Below are positions 1-10,426 of a stretch of 29,485 bases of DNA, piece after piece. This stretch comes from Oppiella nova (Eukaryota > Arthropoda > Arachnida > Sarcoptiformes > Oppiidae). The notes under the pieces are model-generated. The model saw nothing but the letters and a program-made list of their open reading frames with translations, was not told where the DNA came from and made no database searches. A program made the position numbers and the translations under genes. The stretch covers positions 1 through 29,485 of the forward strand of contig CAJPVJ010000278.1 of the NCBI GenBank assembly GCA_905397405.1. Direction: 5' to 3'. Within the stretch, counting starts at the first letter, position 1, and each line of letters opens with the position of its first letter.

Positions 1-57
1 TATGAATTGATAAAATAGATGATTTGAATGGTTATGAAAGGGTCAACACTCTCTTAC

Positions 58-222
58 CTCCTCTTTTGGATGAGACCAACGCCACCACCGATGAGATGAT
101 TATGATTTGGATGACTAACAGACAAACAGTCCTCTTCGGCATCATTGCTATCATTGAAGTCTTTGCCAACACTTATCACACAATATGCTATACTGTACTC
201 GTATTTGATCCCAATTTTAGAC
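58..222 (-). CDS. Candidate exon, possibly first coding exon with signal peptide
   Basis: Read on the minus strand, the segment has an acceptor (tatgatttcag) and a consensus donor (gag|GTAAGAG). Two frames are informative. One has an ATG at 154 (others at 145 and 142) and encodes a short basic start (MMPKR), then a hydrophobic run of about 20 residues (VCLLVIQIIIISSVVALVSS) and KRG, ending after 1 nt of a codon. That is the layout of a signal peptide or signal anchor, and the upstream part would then be 5' UTR. The other frame is open across the whole exon (starting SKIGIKYEYS) and is acidic and histidine-containing in its second half. The gene would continue left, outside the window. No family is recognised. 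The opposite strand is also open here but lacks good splice sites. Confidence 0.4.
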
Positions 223-575
223 CTGAAATCATATAAAAATCAATTATTAGTGCTTTCATGTAATAAATTTCAATTAACTTAATATTATTATAAATAATTG
301 AAAGAAAATATGAAATCATTTTAATATAAGAGGAATTATATTACATATAATTTCGAGAAAAGCTAGTTTTTTCGAGTATTTTGATATGATATGAAATTAT
401 TTTTCTTATCAAATAATAGAAAAACAAATTTAATTATACATATAATGGTTTAAATATTGAATTACAAAAATTAATATTTTCGAGTTATGATAAAATCTTA
501 ACAATTTAATATATATTTTTAATATTTATATTATTTTTAAATATTAGATAAAATAACTAATAATGATAAGAAAAG

Positions 576-614
<39 letters not shown>

Positions 615-1709
615 AAACTGGGAAAGCAAGGTCGTGATTGATTTTAAACCATAAAAATAATGACCAAGGAATATTTTTTTATTGTATTTAATAACAAATT
701 GATTTTTATATATTTATCATTGCCTCTAAATCTATATTTATATAATTCATGATTAGTGTAATAAACATTTTAAAAAGTATATACGGAAAACCCTCAACCA
801 AATGGTATTCAAACGGAATGTTATCATCATTTACTGTGAATGAAAGGGGAGGACAGGGAGGAGATCTCAGATTTATTGACTTAGAATTTCATTTTCACTC
901 AATACACGACTAATGAATTGTGAATTGAATTATTTTAATGGCTAATATATTTTAAATAAAATTTATTTACACTATTAATAGCAGCACAAAGTTTTTTAAA
1001 TAAAATTTAGAAATCAGTTGCAATAACTTGATTAATAGTAAATAATTTAAACTATTTTTTATAATTTATTTAATTGTTTGAGTAAAATAAATGTTTACAA
1101 TTTCAAATAATTTAATAATAATTCTAAATTTCTCAATTTTATACCCAAGTTATAATGACTAATTGAATTTTTCTAAGAAATCTGTATTACATGCTCTAAA
1201 ATGAGTTATATTTGAGAAAATAATTTAAAATAATAGATTTTCTTTCATTTAAGCCAATTATTATAAATAATAGCATTGAATTTAATCCCACTATTATTAT
1301 AGTCCTTATAAATTATAAGAGCTTTAAACACATGACTAATGGATTTAGTATTTAATTAGTTATTTTTGAATCCAGTTTAATGACCGTACAGTTTTTTTTA
1401 TAAAGATATATAAATATACTTGATTATTTATTCGGAAATCATACTTTCCTAAATATATTAAGCCTTTTTTGGGCGCAAAAGTCATTTATAGAGTAATAAA
1501 TTGATAAACACAAAACTTTCCCTTATTTTGATGTCATATTTTGAAATTTCCTACAAAACAATAGGAATTTATAAAATGTTCACAAAAGCACAGTAATGTT
1601 AAACATTGTATGGTATGTCATAAGACGTAAAGGTTTGAGAATAATTGAAAAATGTTTAAATATTCAGAATATTAAACTAATTGCCATAAAATAAGAGTAT
1701 GTTATTCAG
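223..1709. other. AT-rich non-coding stretch
   Basis: Very AT-rich sequence with many stops in all frames. The only structured element is a compound (CT)n(AC)n microsatellite at 576-615. I see no exon with paired splice sites. It is likely intron or intergenic DNA. Confidence 0.6.
576..615. repeat. Compound (CT)n(AC)n microsatellite
   Basis: About 15 nt of CT repeat passes directly into about 25 nt of AC repeat. The same CT-to-CA switch recurs at 23791-23831. Confidence 0.95.
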
Positions 1710-1775
1710 CGCCTGTTGCTCATCCCCATGAAGTGCCAGTTATTCACAAAAAACTAATGGGTGTGAAATGCACTG
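1710..1775 (+). CDS. Candidate internal exon, phase 1 on both sides
   Basis: The 66-nt segment is preceded by the acceptor tatgttattcag and followed by the donor ctg|GTATTAG. It starts with 2 nt that complete a codon, holds 21 codons and ends with 1 nt of the next. The peptide begins PVAHPHEVPV and ends GVKCT. Its base composition is richer in GC than the flanks. Its phase matches the candidates at 4426, 7796 and 9517, so it may be part of the same plus-strand gene. No family is recognised. Confidence 0.45.
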
Positions 1776-2051
1776 GTATTAGAAAGACTGTGTGTGTATA
1801 CAGTTATAAAGAGTTTATTAAATGTAAAGAATATTCACATATTGATGGGTCAGACGTTTATACAATACTAGAATAATAGTTAGGCGTGTCTAAAACATTA
1901 GACAAAATGCTGTTTTGCCGTAAAGTGCGGTCTTTGTTGTAATGAATTCATTAAAATGAATTCAAACATAGAGTAACCGAAAGCGCATTCAGAGCTCATC
2001 TCTCTTATGTTGTAATGATTTTCTATTTTGAGAAATGGTTTTAAACGGCAG

Positions 2052-2078
2052 ACCATTGCGTGATTAGACTCATTGCAC
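2052..2078 (+). CDS. Possible micro-exon
   Basis: A 27-nt segment lies between an acceptor (aaacggcag) and a strong donor (cac|GTGAGTC). It has the same 2-nt entry and 1-nt exit phase as neighbouring plus candidates and encodes HCVIRLIA. The frame runs on past the donor to a stop near 2125 (ARESSIAHYYASHMESK). It is too short to be confident. Confidence 0.22.
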
Positions 2079-2119
2079 GTGAGTCTTCAATCGCTCACTA
2101 CTATGCCTCTCATATGGAG

Positions 2120-2271
2120 TCAAAGTAATATTGACTCCGAGGACGACATTACAAACGAAAGCATCCAAAAGTTCATAAGTATTCTCTCCATCTGTTCCTT
2201 AATTAGACGTCAGCTCTATATAAACAAAACGATCAAATGCTCGACTTTTTTACCACAAATCCATGCAAATG
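2120..2271 (+). CDS. Candidate exon, weak
   Basis: The segment is open in one plus frame for 50 codons, from QSNIDSEDDI to LPQIHAN. It follows a pyrimidine-rich stretch ending catatggag and is followed by the weak donor aatg|GTCTAC. Entry is after 2 nt of a codon and exit after 1 nt, so it does not join directly to the exon at 1710. A minus reading near 2240-2330 is also open (VDETAPHTLSF). The strand is uncertain and no family is recognised. Confidence 0.25.
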
Positions 2272-4425
2272 GTCTACAAATGATAGGGTATGGGGTGCGG
2301 TCTCATCCACACTACAATACACCACCAAATGTATGAGCCGTTGGCCTCACTATTCGCTATAAGTCACACCTTCATGAGTACTAAAGCCTTGTCTTAAAGC
2401 TTCCCATTAATGCACTTTTAGTTATTGCGTGCAAAACATTATCTCCAAATTGGTTTTGGGTGAAAGGTTTGCCAGATTAAGACCAGTCGGCAACGTAAAC
2501 GTCTAATCCCTTTGTCTCATGTCTTTGAAGTTTGTTTTAAATGAGAAATAAAATTTGGAGACAATAAGTGATAATAAGTGGGACTCCTATTATAATATAT
2601 CTACAATTGTGGGAAAACTCAATAAAAAGCAATAAAAAGTACTAGGATGCCTCAATTTTATATTTTAAACTTCCATTTATAGCTTAATTTGGAAACTAAG
2701 CCATTAAAAGGGTTCACATAGGTCTGATTTCAATCGTTTGATTATTTTAAGATATGAACACACAATAAGATCATCAAGGACTAACATTACTTTTCAAAAA
2801 ATCTCTAAGTTTAGAGTTTTGAATACAATGTATATTTCAAGTTAAAGAAGTTATGAATTCATCCGGAATTATTAGATTTAATAATATTTGTATTTTTGGC
2901 CTTATTTTAATGGTTAAATAGCTATAAACCAGATAATTTAATTTAGTAGACTTCGATATAATTTAATTAAAATTCATATATGAATTGCTTTTAGAAATGT
3001 TGACGAACTCTATTGTATTAATAAAGAAAGAGATGTTAATTAAAATGTTTTGAATACTTTGTAAATTATAGCATAAGAAATAGTTCATAAAATGTTGGTT
3101 AAAATGACTTATCACACAATATATCAACACTTTTGTGTCAAACAATTATTGTGTAATCTATACTCAAAAGAACAACATTTTTATAGCCAAAGTATGGATC
3201 GATTTTGTGTTCAAAAGAGTTATTTATTGAAAATTCATTCACTCATCAGTGCAGACAATATTTTACTTATTATGTAACGAAAATTAATTAAACAAAATAT
3301 TAATTATAACATGGACAAATATATTGCATAGAAAAGCCTTCAAATCGTAAGAATTGGACCAAATGTTAGTTTTTATGCAGAAAACGACACGTTTTCAATA
3401 TTAATAACTTTATGGTTGTATAACATGTGAATAAAATCATTAAAAGGGAACATAAATTGAAATAATTTCCACTTTGAGGTCAATTAAAACATAAGACACA
3501 GCTATGGGTTAATGCAATTCATATAGTTATGAATTGTTTGTATTTTATTTGAAAAAATTCAATGAAAAGAGAGGAGAGAGTTGTGGTTTGACTCAAAAGT
3601 GTTGACCCAAAAAGCGATGAGGAAATTAATTTGAACACAAAAGGGACACAATTTGTGTGAATTATGATTATGAATACTAACAAAACAATTTGTGTAATAC
3701 TTGTACTTCATTTCTATATTATACTTGTATTATATTGTGTTATGTTTCCTCATACCAGACATTGCTTTATGTCAACTGAAAAATTGCTCAAAACTTGACA
3801 GCAATTGAGATAAAAGTACACATTCTTTACTCTCATTCTCTTATATTTAGTGTTTTCATGATTTTATTATTTACAGCATAAATATATGATAAACATATCA
3901 ATTCAATAATATCTTAAACAGTACATTTTCAATAATATAATTATATAAACATTTATTGAAAATATGCGTTTTGCTATATCTACGCTATAAATTATCTATA
4001 ATTTAAATCTCATTTGAAAATCGTTTTTAAATATTCATTGCCTACAAATTTATGTACAAATATTCAATCAATTATCTCGATAATTTACATTTTAATTAGT
4101 TATTAATATTAATTAAACAATATTTTCAAATTAATTATACAGTATTTGGATTTGATTTTCAATATTCTAATAATATTCTTATGCAATAAAATTATAAGAG
4201 GGTAACTTTAATTATATGATAGCCTTAATATAATACTGCATAATAGTATGCAAAGGCTTAAAATGTAGTGATAATAGATGAGAAAAGCACTGACAATACA
4301 ATATAATAATTATTTCCGCATAACATTTATTAATTTATATTTTTCTGATTCTTCTTTAAAAACTCAAAGAATTTGATTCATGTTTTATAAGTCATATGTT
4401 ATGAATGGTATTCATATTTACTTAG
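2272..4425. other. AT-rich stretch without supported genes
   Basis: Mostly low-GC sequence with stops in all frames. Short open frames near 2963-3277 lie in AT-rich DNA and have no matching splice sites, so they look like chance. It is likely intronic if the exons at 1710 and 4426 belong together. Confidence 0.5.
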
Positions 4426-4530
4426 AAGTAGAAGAAATATATTTCGAGAGATTTGACTCTTTGTTGAGAGTTTTACAGCGAATGAGAGCCCGGGGGCATC
4501 GGTGGGAAAATTTGGCATTTATAACACAAG
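4426..4530 (+). CDS. Candidate internal exon, phase 1 on both sides
   Basis: The 105-nt segment is bounded by the acceptor ttcatatttacttag and the donor acaag|GTATATG. It begins with 2 nt of a codon, contains 34 codons and ends with 1 nt. The peptide starts VEEIYFERFDSLLRV, continues LQRMRARGHRW and ends ENLAFITQ. It mixes an acidic and hydrophobic start with an arginine-rich middle and looks like a soluble helix. It contains a local GC-rich patch (gcccgggggcatcgg) that is rare in this window. Phase allows joining to 1710-1775 upstream and 7796-7918 downstream. The antisense is also open in one frame but lacks an acceptor. No family is recognised. Confidence 0.5.
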
Positions 4531-5678
4531 GTATATGTTTAGATGTAAGTCCATTCATGTGAGAAAAGCAACTCAACTAAACTCTATTATTTCACACTTT
4601 TATTACAATAAATCATATATTGTTTGAATCGTTTCACATCACATACATGTGCTTCGATCCCAACATCACATTTGGACACATTATGCACTTATTATACAAT
4701 ACAATACAACACTTTTTATAAATTTAATTAAAACGAAGTTTAACGAAGTTCTCAATAAAATTGTCAAAATGATTGTGTCCTTTGGGTTGGAATTAATATG
4801 CTTTCAAATATCATTTTAATATTAATATATTCCTGTGATTTTGAAATCTTAAGAAAATATTATCATATTTTTAAATAATGGTAAACAAGTTGAAAAACAA
4901 ATTTGATTGATTTAAACAAATTAAATACCAATATTGAGTACTTGAATAAATATAAGTGAGTCTTTGTTAAACAGAAGTTGATATTCAATATACTGTTGGA
5001 GATGTTATTGAATTTTGATTAATTGAATGTTTAGTTGAATGCAAACCAAAAGTTAATGCAAAAAGAATTTTAAGAAATAATTGTTATGAGAGACGGGGAA
5101 GTAATCTGTAGTTACACTTAATTTTAAAACTTGTTATTCAAAGTCTGGTTTATTACTCGTAGATAAATGTTTCCTTTAGTGTTGTATTCATAAATATAAG
5201 CAAAACATTTATTTTTCTCAAATAAGGTATGGCTTGAGAGAAAAAAGCATCTAAACATCCCGTTCAGCTAAATTTCACTCTTATTATAATAATTGATTCG
5301 TTTTAAATACATGTATTCATAATAAATTTAATTAAAAAATACAGAATAATGAATGTTATGTTATTCTTACATAAGAGTCGGGTCTTAATTCACATTCAAA
5401 AGAACGGCAAATGAAAAATGGTTTTAAGCAAAGATCAAGTTTGCTTATATTGTAAACTCCAAATTAATTATAGTCTTTGCTCTCATAAATGCGTTCATAT
5501 TTCCTAAATTATCTCAAAATATTAATATTAATATATGATTGTTAGCACACAATATGCTCAAAGTGAAAATTAGCCCTACACATAACTTAGTCCATCCAAA
5601 TCTCATATATAATAATTATTGGCAAATGTGTTTATGACTGCATTATATTCAAACGCTTACTATACTAGAACACCACCA
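4531..5678. other. AT-rich non-coding stretch
   Basis: Low-GC sequence with frequent stops. I see no exon with usable splice sites and no duplicated module. It is probably intron. Confidence 0.55.
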
Positions 5679-5707
5679 CCTCTCTCTCTCTCTCTCTCTC
5701 TCTCTCT
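5679..5707. repeat. (TC)n microsatellite
   Basis: About 29 nt of TC repeat directly follow a short CAC repeat (accaccacc). Confidence 0.95.
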
Positions 5708-5864
5708 AACTTTAGAAATATATTGAACTTCATTGCAATCAATAAATTTAAAGCTCCGGAATAATTGGTTTGTATGACTGTATGGCTAACATTTGGTTTA
5801 TAAGGATTTGGTTAACAATGGAGAGTATAGTTCGGGCACTATTATTGCCGATTCAATGGCATAG

Positions 5865-5997
5865 CTATGGTGTGAGTGTGAGGACAGACTGTGAGATCAA
5901 ACAATGTATTCGCGACATTCGCTTCTGTATGTGCTGTCGGTTCTGTCGGTCATTTGTATACTCTTTGAGCCGATTTGCATACTCTGGTAGTGTATGG
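5865..5997 (-). CDS. Candidate terminal exon on the minus strand
   Basis: On the minus strand a pyrimidine-rich acceptor (ccctttttgctgatacccattag) precedes 1 nt and then 43 open codons ending at TAG. The peptide begins HTLPEYANRLKEYTND, has a basic, glutamine-rich middle (RQNRQHIQKRMSRIH) and ends SVLTLTP. No good donor exists inside, so it would be a last exon. Entry after 2 nt of a codon fits the exon at 12507-12696 if that exon uses its second donor at 12502, which would make this a cytoplasmic tail. The plus strand is open over 5770-6054 too, but that reading has odd cysteine clusters and weaker splice sites. An exon at about 10.5 kb has the same entry phase and is a rival tail. No family is recognised. 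Confidence 0.35.
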
Positions 5998-6054
5998 CTA
6001 ATGGGTATCAGCAAAAAGGGCGGAATAAGCTCTCCCTTCAAGAATGTTGAATAG

Positions 6055-7010
6055 AGGAGAACAAGTAGTTATAATATAACCCAAGAATATGTTCAGCCAT
6101 TATATCTTGTTTATTGAACTTTTCCACCGCATTACTCGAGTTAAAGCAATCACTTTATAATAGTATCGACACTGAATTCTAACATATTTTAATCTTTTAA
6201 GCTTTTCAATAATTCTTATCCATTCTTTGCGCTCAAATCGCAACAAATTTATCAAATTCTGGTCACATATTATGAACAATAATTTTTTCATTGTAAATTA
6301 TACTGTATTGATCTCATTTTAATAAATGCGGGTTCACTTTGAATTACAGATTTTCTCATGAACTGCTTAAAACAAACAAAATTAAAATGTTTTTCAATTG
6401 CAAAATTAAATAAAATAATTTTTAAAGAACTAAAATTATATAAGTTTGGAATAACCATAAATAAGATTGAAAGTAATAACTCCTAGACTGCCATTTAAAT
6501 AAACATTAACATTAGTATAGAGTAATAATAATGGTATAAAGTATTTGAAATGTAAATGTTTTTGATGTGATTGTGGTATCGATTTAATCATGTGGTGATC
6601 AGTAAAGTGTATCCATGAATGTGACCTCAAATGAGCCACAATTGAAGCATTTTAGAAATCAATTGCTGTTTATTTGTGTCATTGATTACACAAAATCAGA
6701 TATGAAGTCTGGTAAGGAATCAATAAATAGTTATTATTATACCTGAGTTTGTAAAGTCTATGAGAGAATGAATGAATTGGTTTGTCGGACACAACCGTGA
6801 ACATTGAGGGAACAGTAAGGGAACAGTAGGTGTATAGTACCTGAGCATATGTTTGTTCATTGAATCGATGTGATCCATGACATATGCTATACCTATGTCT
6901 AACCTTTCTTTAGAAATGATAAGTAACTTTAGTAATGTTTCCTGACATACAATACAAGAAAATAATATAATCCCAAACACGGTTGTGATCTTGTAGATCA
7001 TGTGAAATGC

Positions 7011-7012
<2 letters not shown>
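6055..7012. other. Stretch without supported genes
   Basis: AT-rich sequence. The open frames at 6100-6291, 6436-6639 and 6720-7001 on the minus strand lack convincing splice sites and protein-like composition. I see nothing else. Confidence 0.5.

Positions 7013-7044
<32 letters not shown>
7013..7044. repeat. (AG)n microsatellite next to the left inverted-repeat arm
   Basis: About 32 nt of AG repeat immediately precede the left arm of the 96-bp inverted repeat. Confidence 0.95.
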
Positions 7045-7046
<2 letters not shown>

Positions 7047-7139
7047 TTATATTTCAGTCAAAATTATTGGATACCAATAGGTCTAAGAAACCAAGACTCG
7101 AAAGTGGGTGAGAGAACAGAGGGTCAGGTCTCAGGTCTA
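7044..7139 (+). repeat. Left arm of a perfect 96-bp inverted repeat
   Basis: This segment is the exact reverse complement of 7500-7595, checked base by base, with a 360-bp spacer. It starts ggtttatatttcag and ends caggtctcaggtcta, and it contains the short direct repeat caggtct. It is not recognisably coding; the open frame across it begins with an Arg-Glu repeat that comes from the microsatellite. A transcript of this region could fold into a long hairpin. Confidence 0.95.
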
Positions 7140-7235
7140 AACTATTCATTGAAATCATTACAAAGGACTGTATGTTATGTTCTTTTATTATATTAGGGTT
7201 TGTGCCAACACTAGAACATCTAGTACACTTTACGC

Positions 7236-7236
<1 letters not shown>

Positions 7237-7268
<32 letters not shown>
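7237..7268. repeat. (TC)n microsatellite within the inverted-repeat spacer
   Basis: About 32 nt of TC repeat lie inside the spacer. The tract is complementary to the AG tracts flanking both arms, so it could pair with either. Confidence 0.95.
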
Positions 7269-7271
<3 letters not shown>

Positions 7272-7499
7272 TTGATATAATATTATATTTTATATATTCT
7301 GTGAGACTTTAAAAGAAAATGCTTTTCTTGTCGACTACAAGTCCTGACATTGACTCAGTTAACATGTCATACATGGGCTCCCAGTCCACAGTCCAATAAC
7401 ACTTGTATTGATAGCAATGGACGACTTCCTCTGAATAGTCAGAACTGAGTGCAGATTTTTTTTGTTAACAATTTATTGTGTGGTTGTGTCGAAGATTTG

Positions 7500-7592
7500 T
7501 AGACCTGAGACCTGACCCTCTGTTCTCTCACCCACTTTCGAGTCTTGGTTTCTTAGACCTATTGGTATCCAATAATTTTGACTGAAATATAA

Positions 7593-7595
<3 letters not shown>
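7500..7595 (-). repeat. Right arm of a perfect 96-bp inverted repeat
   Basis: Exact reverse complement of 7044-7139. It is followed by a (AG)n tract. The left arm also has (AG)n on its outer side, so the tracts are in the same strand orientation and do not mirror each other as the arms do. Confidence 0.95.

Positions 7596-7626
<31 letters not shown>
7596..7626. repeat. (AG)n microsatellite next to the right inverted-repeat arm
   Basis: About 31 nt of AG repeat directly follow the right arm. Confidence 0.95.
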
Positions 7627-7628
<2 letters not shown>

Positions 7629-7795
7629 CTTTTATTTATGAATTTATAGATAAAGGACTGAAGTATTATGAGATAGTAATAGACGTGGAAAACAAGTAGC
7701 GACTAATTGATGGCATATAAAGCATATAAAAGTCTAATTTAGAGTTTTTGGCAAAACATCTGCAAGTTTTGAAACGAGAAAATTGCTTTTTGTAG

Positions 7796-7918
7796 GACTT
7801 GGAGGACTGACTTCCTTTCTAATGAGCAGTAATGACCGCTTCCAGACTCCAAGACAAGACATACCAGTGCCTCAAAGTGCAGTCAACACAGGACTGACGG
7901 GTTCGACTCATTTTACTG
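7796..7918 (+). CDS. Candidate internal exon, phase 1 on both sides
   Basis: The 123-nt segment follows the acceptor attgctttttgtag and precedes the donor tactg|GTGAGGG. It holds 2 nt, then 40 codons, then 1 nt. The peptide begins LGGLTSFLMSSNDRFQT, continues PRQDIPVPQSAV and ends TGLTGSTHFT. Codon choice is mixed and GC is well above the flanks. Both splice sites agree with the only frame open throughout. Joined to 4426-4530, the shared codon is GGA (Gly). The Pro/Ser/Thr/Gly-rich second half suggests a loop or linker. No domain is recognised. Confidence 0.55.
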
Positions 7919-9280
7919 GTGAGGGATTGAAATATGAATGAAATGTATAAATTTGGTAATAGGTTTGCTCTGTTAGTATGCAATTAACTAAATGACGCCG
8001 ACTTCTCATTCTTGAAATCAGATTTCATGAAAAAGCAAATCATTTGAATTATCATAAATGGTTTGAATGGTTGGGCGGGTATTTGACTCAAGAGTTTTCG
8101 ATTAAGTGTTTAAATCAAAGAAATAATTGTTTCGTCGATTAAAGCGATTGATTTGAAGAACAAATTAAAACTAAAAAAGTTGTATCAAATATTACCCACA
8201 TTTGAAAAGTTCCCAAAAACAGTCAAAATTGTGTAGTAAAGCATTAGAGCGTTATTGAGAAAAAATGTGTTCAATAATCACAAAAATTCAATAGAAAGGC
8301 ATGTATTGCTTGTATTGGTTCTGCTTTTATTGGACTCTTTGGCGGTGAGAAAGACTGCTCTCAGAGGATGAGAGGAATGCCAGAGGCGTTCAAAGAGCTC
8401 AGACACACACAGAGCTCAACCATACCATGTAGTGATAGTCGTACCCATAGCCATAGCCATAGCCATTACCAAGGACATAACATAACTGAGCCGACAAACA
8501 GTGATTGTGTAGTGTGTAGTGATTTCATAAATCTAATAGCAATGGCCATCATTGCCATCATTGCAGACACAGATCACTCCCAAGCGTACAATCGATGACC
8601 AAATTCTCGGCACTTCTGTCAACATATAGTCTAAACGATTCTCATTCTTACGATTCACTCAAAAGCTCTATATTTCAAAGAAAAATATGAATTTCTTTTC
8701 TTTTTCTGTTCGCAAAACAAATATTTCATACATTTGTTAAGCTTTTTCACATTAAGTTTTATTAGTTCTGAAAATATCGTGTTTTAAAGCAATACTTTTC
8801 CAATGAATTTCACGAGACGTTTGGTGTGTTTGTGAAGTGAACAGAACCTCCCGAATGAGTTATTTTGAAAAGTTGTGTTCAATTATAAGTTGAATAGAGA
8901 GTACATATTCTCTGCAAATGACTGCCACTGATTACGATTCAACAAAAAGTCAATTACCAGAGAGGGTAACAAATTTGTATGTATTCTACACGTATATAAC
9001 ATATACTATACGATGAGATGGCTGTGCAGAGCCCGGGGCGACACCACAAAGAATAGAAATACAATACACACACATATCTCGGCTTATTTTGGAACCGCTT
9101 TTAGAAACAAAAAGTATTACAGTATTACTGCTTTAAATCACAGATAAGGGCTAACTATGAGATGCTATTTAAACAACAGTAAAGACTGTAAGTAAGTAAG
9201 AGGTGATCCCCTATTGATTGTCTTGAGATTGCAAACGGATGTCTGTTCTCTGCAATTGTATAAACACATGTCAGTTACAG
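7919..9280. other. Stretch without supported genes
   Basis: A GC-richer patch at 8340-8600 is open in a plus frame (starting MRGMPEAFKELRH) and partly on the minus strand, where a CATAGC hexamer array at 8445-8466 would read as alternating Gly and Tyr. No convincing splice-site pair frames either reading. The rest is AT-rich with nothing visible. Confidence 0.4.
8445..8466. repeat. Short CATAGC hexamer array
   Basis: About three and a half copies of the hexamer catagc in tandem, ending in ccattacc. Confidence 0.85.
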
Positions 9281-9357
9281 GTTTGGCTCGCAATCTACAA
9301 AACCAGAAGATGGCTATCAATGAAAAACAGACTTTTGGTCACAAATATCTAATTGAA
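9281..9357 (+). CDS. Possible exon, weak
   Basis: The segment follows an acceptor (tcagttacag) and is open for 25 codons (LARNLQNQKMAINEK then QTFGHKYLIE) up to a weak donor gaa|GTAAAA. A still weaker donor (ttttg|GTCACA) at 9338 would give the same 2-nt entry and 1-nt exit phase as its neighbours. It could equally be intron between 7918 and 9517. Confidence 0.25.
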
Positions 9358-9516
9358 GTAAAAAATTCTTTAATAGTTTACTTTAGGAATAGAGTTACCA
9401 TCATATCATAAGTACTAAGAAATAGCTCACAACAGTTGAGTACATTATATGGTATTTGTTTGATATAAGATATTCAATATTTATATGACAATACATTATG
9501 TCTAAACAAACAACAG

Positions 9517-9597
9517 GTACGGTATGTCTGCCATTCCCTCTGGTCTCCCAGCATGAATGGGTCATTAAAAAGAAAACGACTTTAACTCCAATGGATG
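9517..9597 (+). CDS. Candidate internal exon, phase 1 on both sides
   Basis: The 81-nt segment is flanked by the acceptor aaacaaacaacag, which has a poor pyrimidine tract, and the donor gatg|GTATAG. A second possible donor, ata|GTGAGT, lies 6 nt further on. It holds 2 nt, 26 codons and 1 nt. The peptide begins TVCLPFPLVSQHEW, continues VIKKKTTLTPMD and the frame stays open to 9638. Entry and exit phases fit 7796-7918. The minus strand is also open in one frame, with an acceptor gatttgcag near 9621. No family is recognised. Confidence 0.4.
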
Positions 9598-10426
9598 GTA
9601 TAGTGAGTGGAGAAGACCTGCAAATCTGGTTGTCTTAATGCGAGCCTAACTTATAAGTAATGAATTCTCAATAAGTTGGAGTACAGTACTCACTGTACAG
9701 TACTTTTGAGCCTAAAGTCTACCACATTATACATTACAGTAGAGTGTATGCCATACACTGTATGGTATGTCTGTACGGCTAGTCTTCCACGAACTTCACT
9801 ACATATTCACGTTTTGCAACGAGAAGTGCATAACTCAGAGAATTGGCTCTCATTGTGAGACATATCAAGGAAGTACTGGTAGTGTATAAATAGTACTGTT
9901 TTGACCACATCTGCAACGTGTGAATGGTGTGAATGTTGGCCTCAACTCATGCTTTGTTAGATTTTTCGTGATGTGAGACCTTTTATGTAATATTGCTTTA
10001 AATGATTCAAATGATATCTACAATTCAAGTCATACCTGTATGCACTGTCAGGACTTAACGAATATATTTTCACATAAATGCAGAAATATAGCAAAACACT
10101 ATACTCTTTATAATTCTCTAATAATAACATTAAAGCAAATGTTAGTCATATGAATATAAATTAGATGAAGAATAAAGTGTTTATAAACATAGCTTTAAAT
10201 ACAATATAAGTATGTGTTCTCAAAGTTGGCTAACAATTAATGCAAATATATTGCAATAAAATATATTTTATGAAATGTTAAACAAATTCCTGAATATATA
10301 TACGGAATATGATTGAAAATGTAAACTTTTGGCTCGAATAGGTTAGCACTGAAGTGACGAACAGTGTATTAAACGGCATTTTATTGATTTTAGTTATTTG
10401 TGGGTAATTAGCAAGACTTGAGTTAC
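9598..10426. other. Stretch without supported genes
   Basis: Holds a cluster of palindromic TACAGTA-type motifs at 9676-9780, including CCATACACTGTATGG at 9751-9765. A minus-strand AATAAA lies near 10385. No exon is supported. Confidence 0.45.

Noticed and set aside
5770-6054. Plus frame of 94 codons with cysteine clusters
   Set aside because: The minus reading has the better acceptor and a more protein-like composition. A possible plus piece ending at ctt|GTATGT would create a stop when joined to 7796.
7002-7196. Plus open frame beginning with an Arg-Glu repeat
   Set aside because: The start is a translated GA microsatellite and the rest lies in the inverted-repeat arm; no codon or splice support.
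7861-7920. tRNA B-box-like ggttcgactc
   Set aside because: No A box at proper spacing and no paired T stem; the site lies inside a good coding exon candidate.
8368-8598. Plus frame of 76 codons and a Gly-Tyr repeat on the minus strand
   Set aside because: Both arise largely from a hexamer array and CA-rich sequence, and no splice pair frames them.
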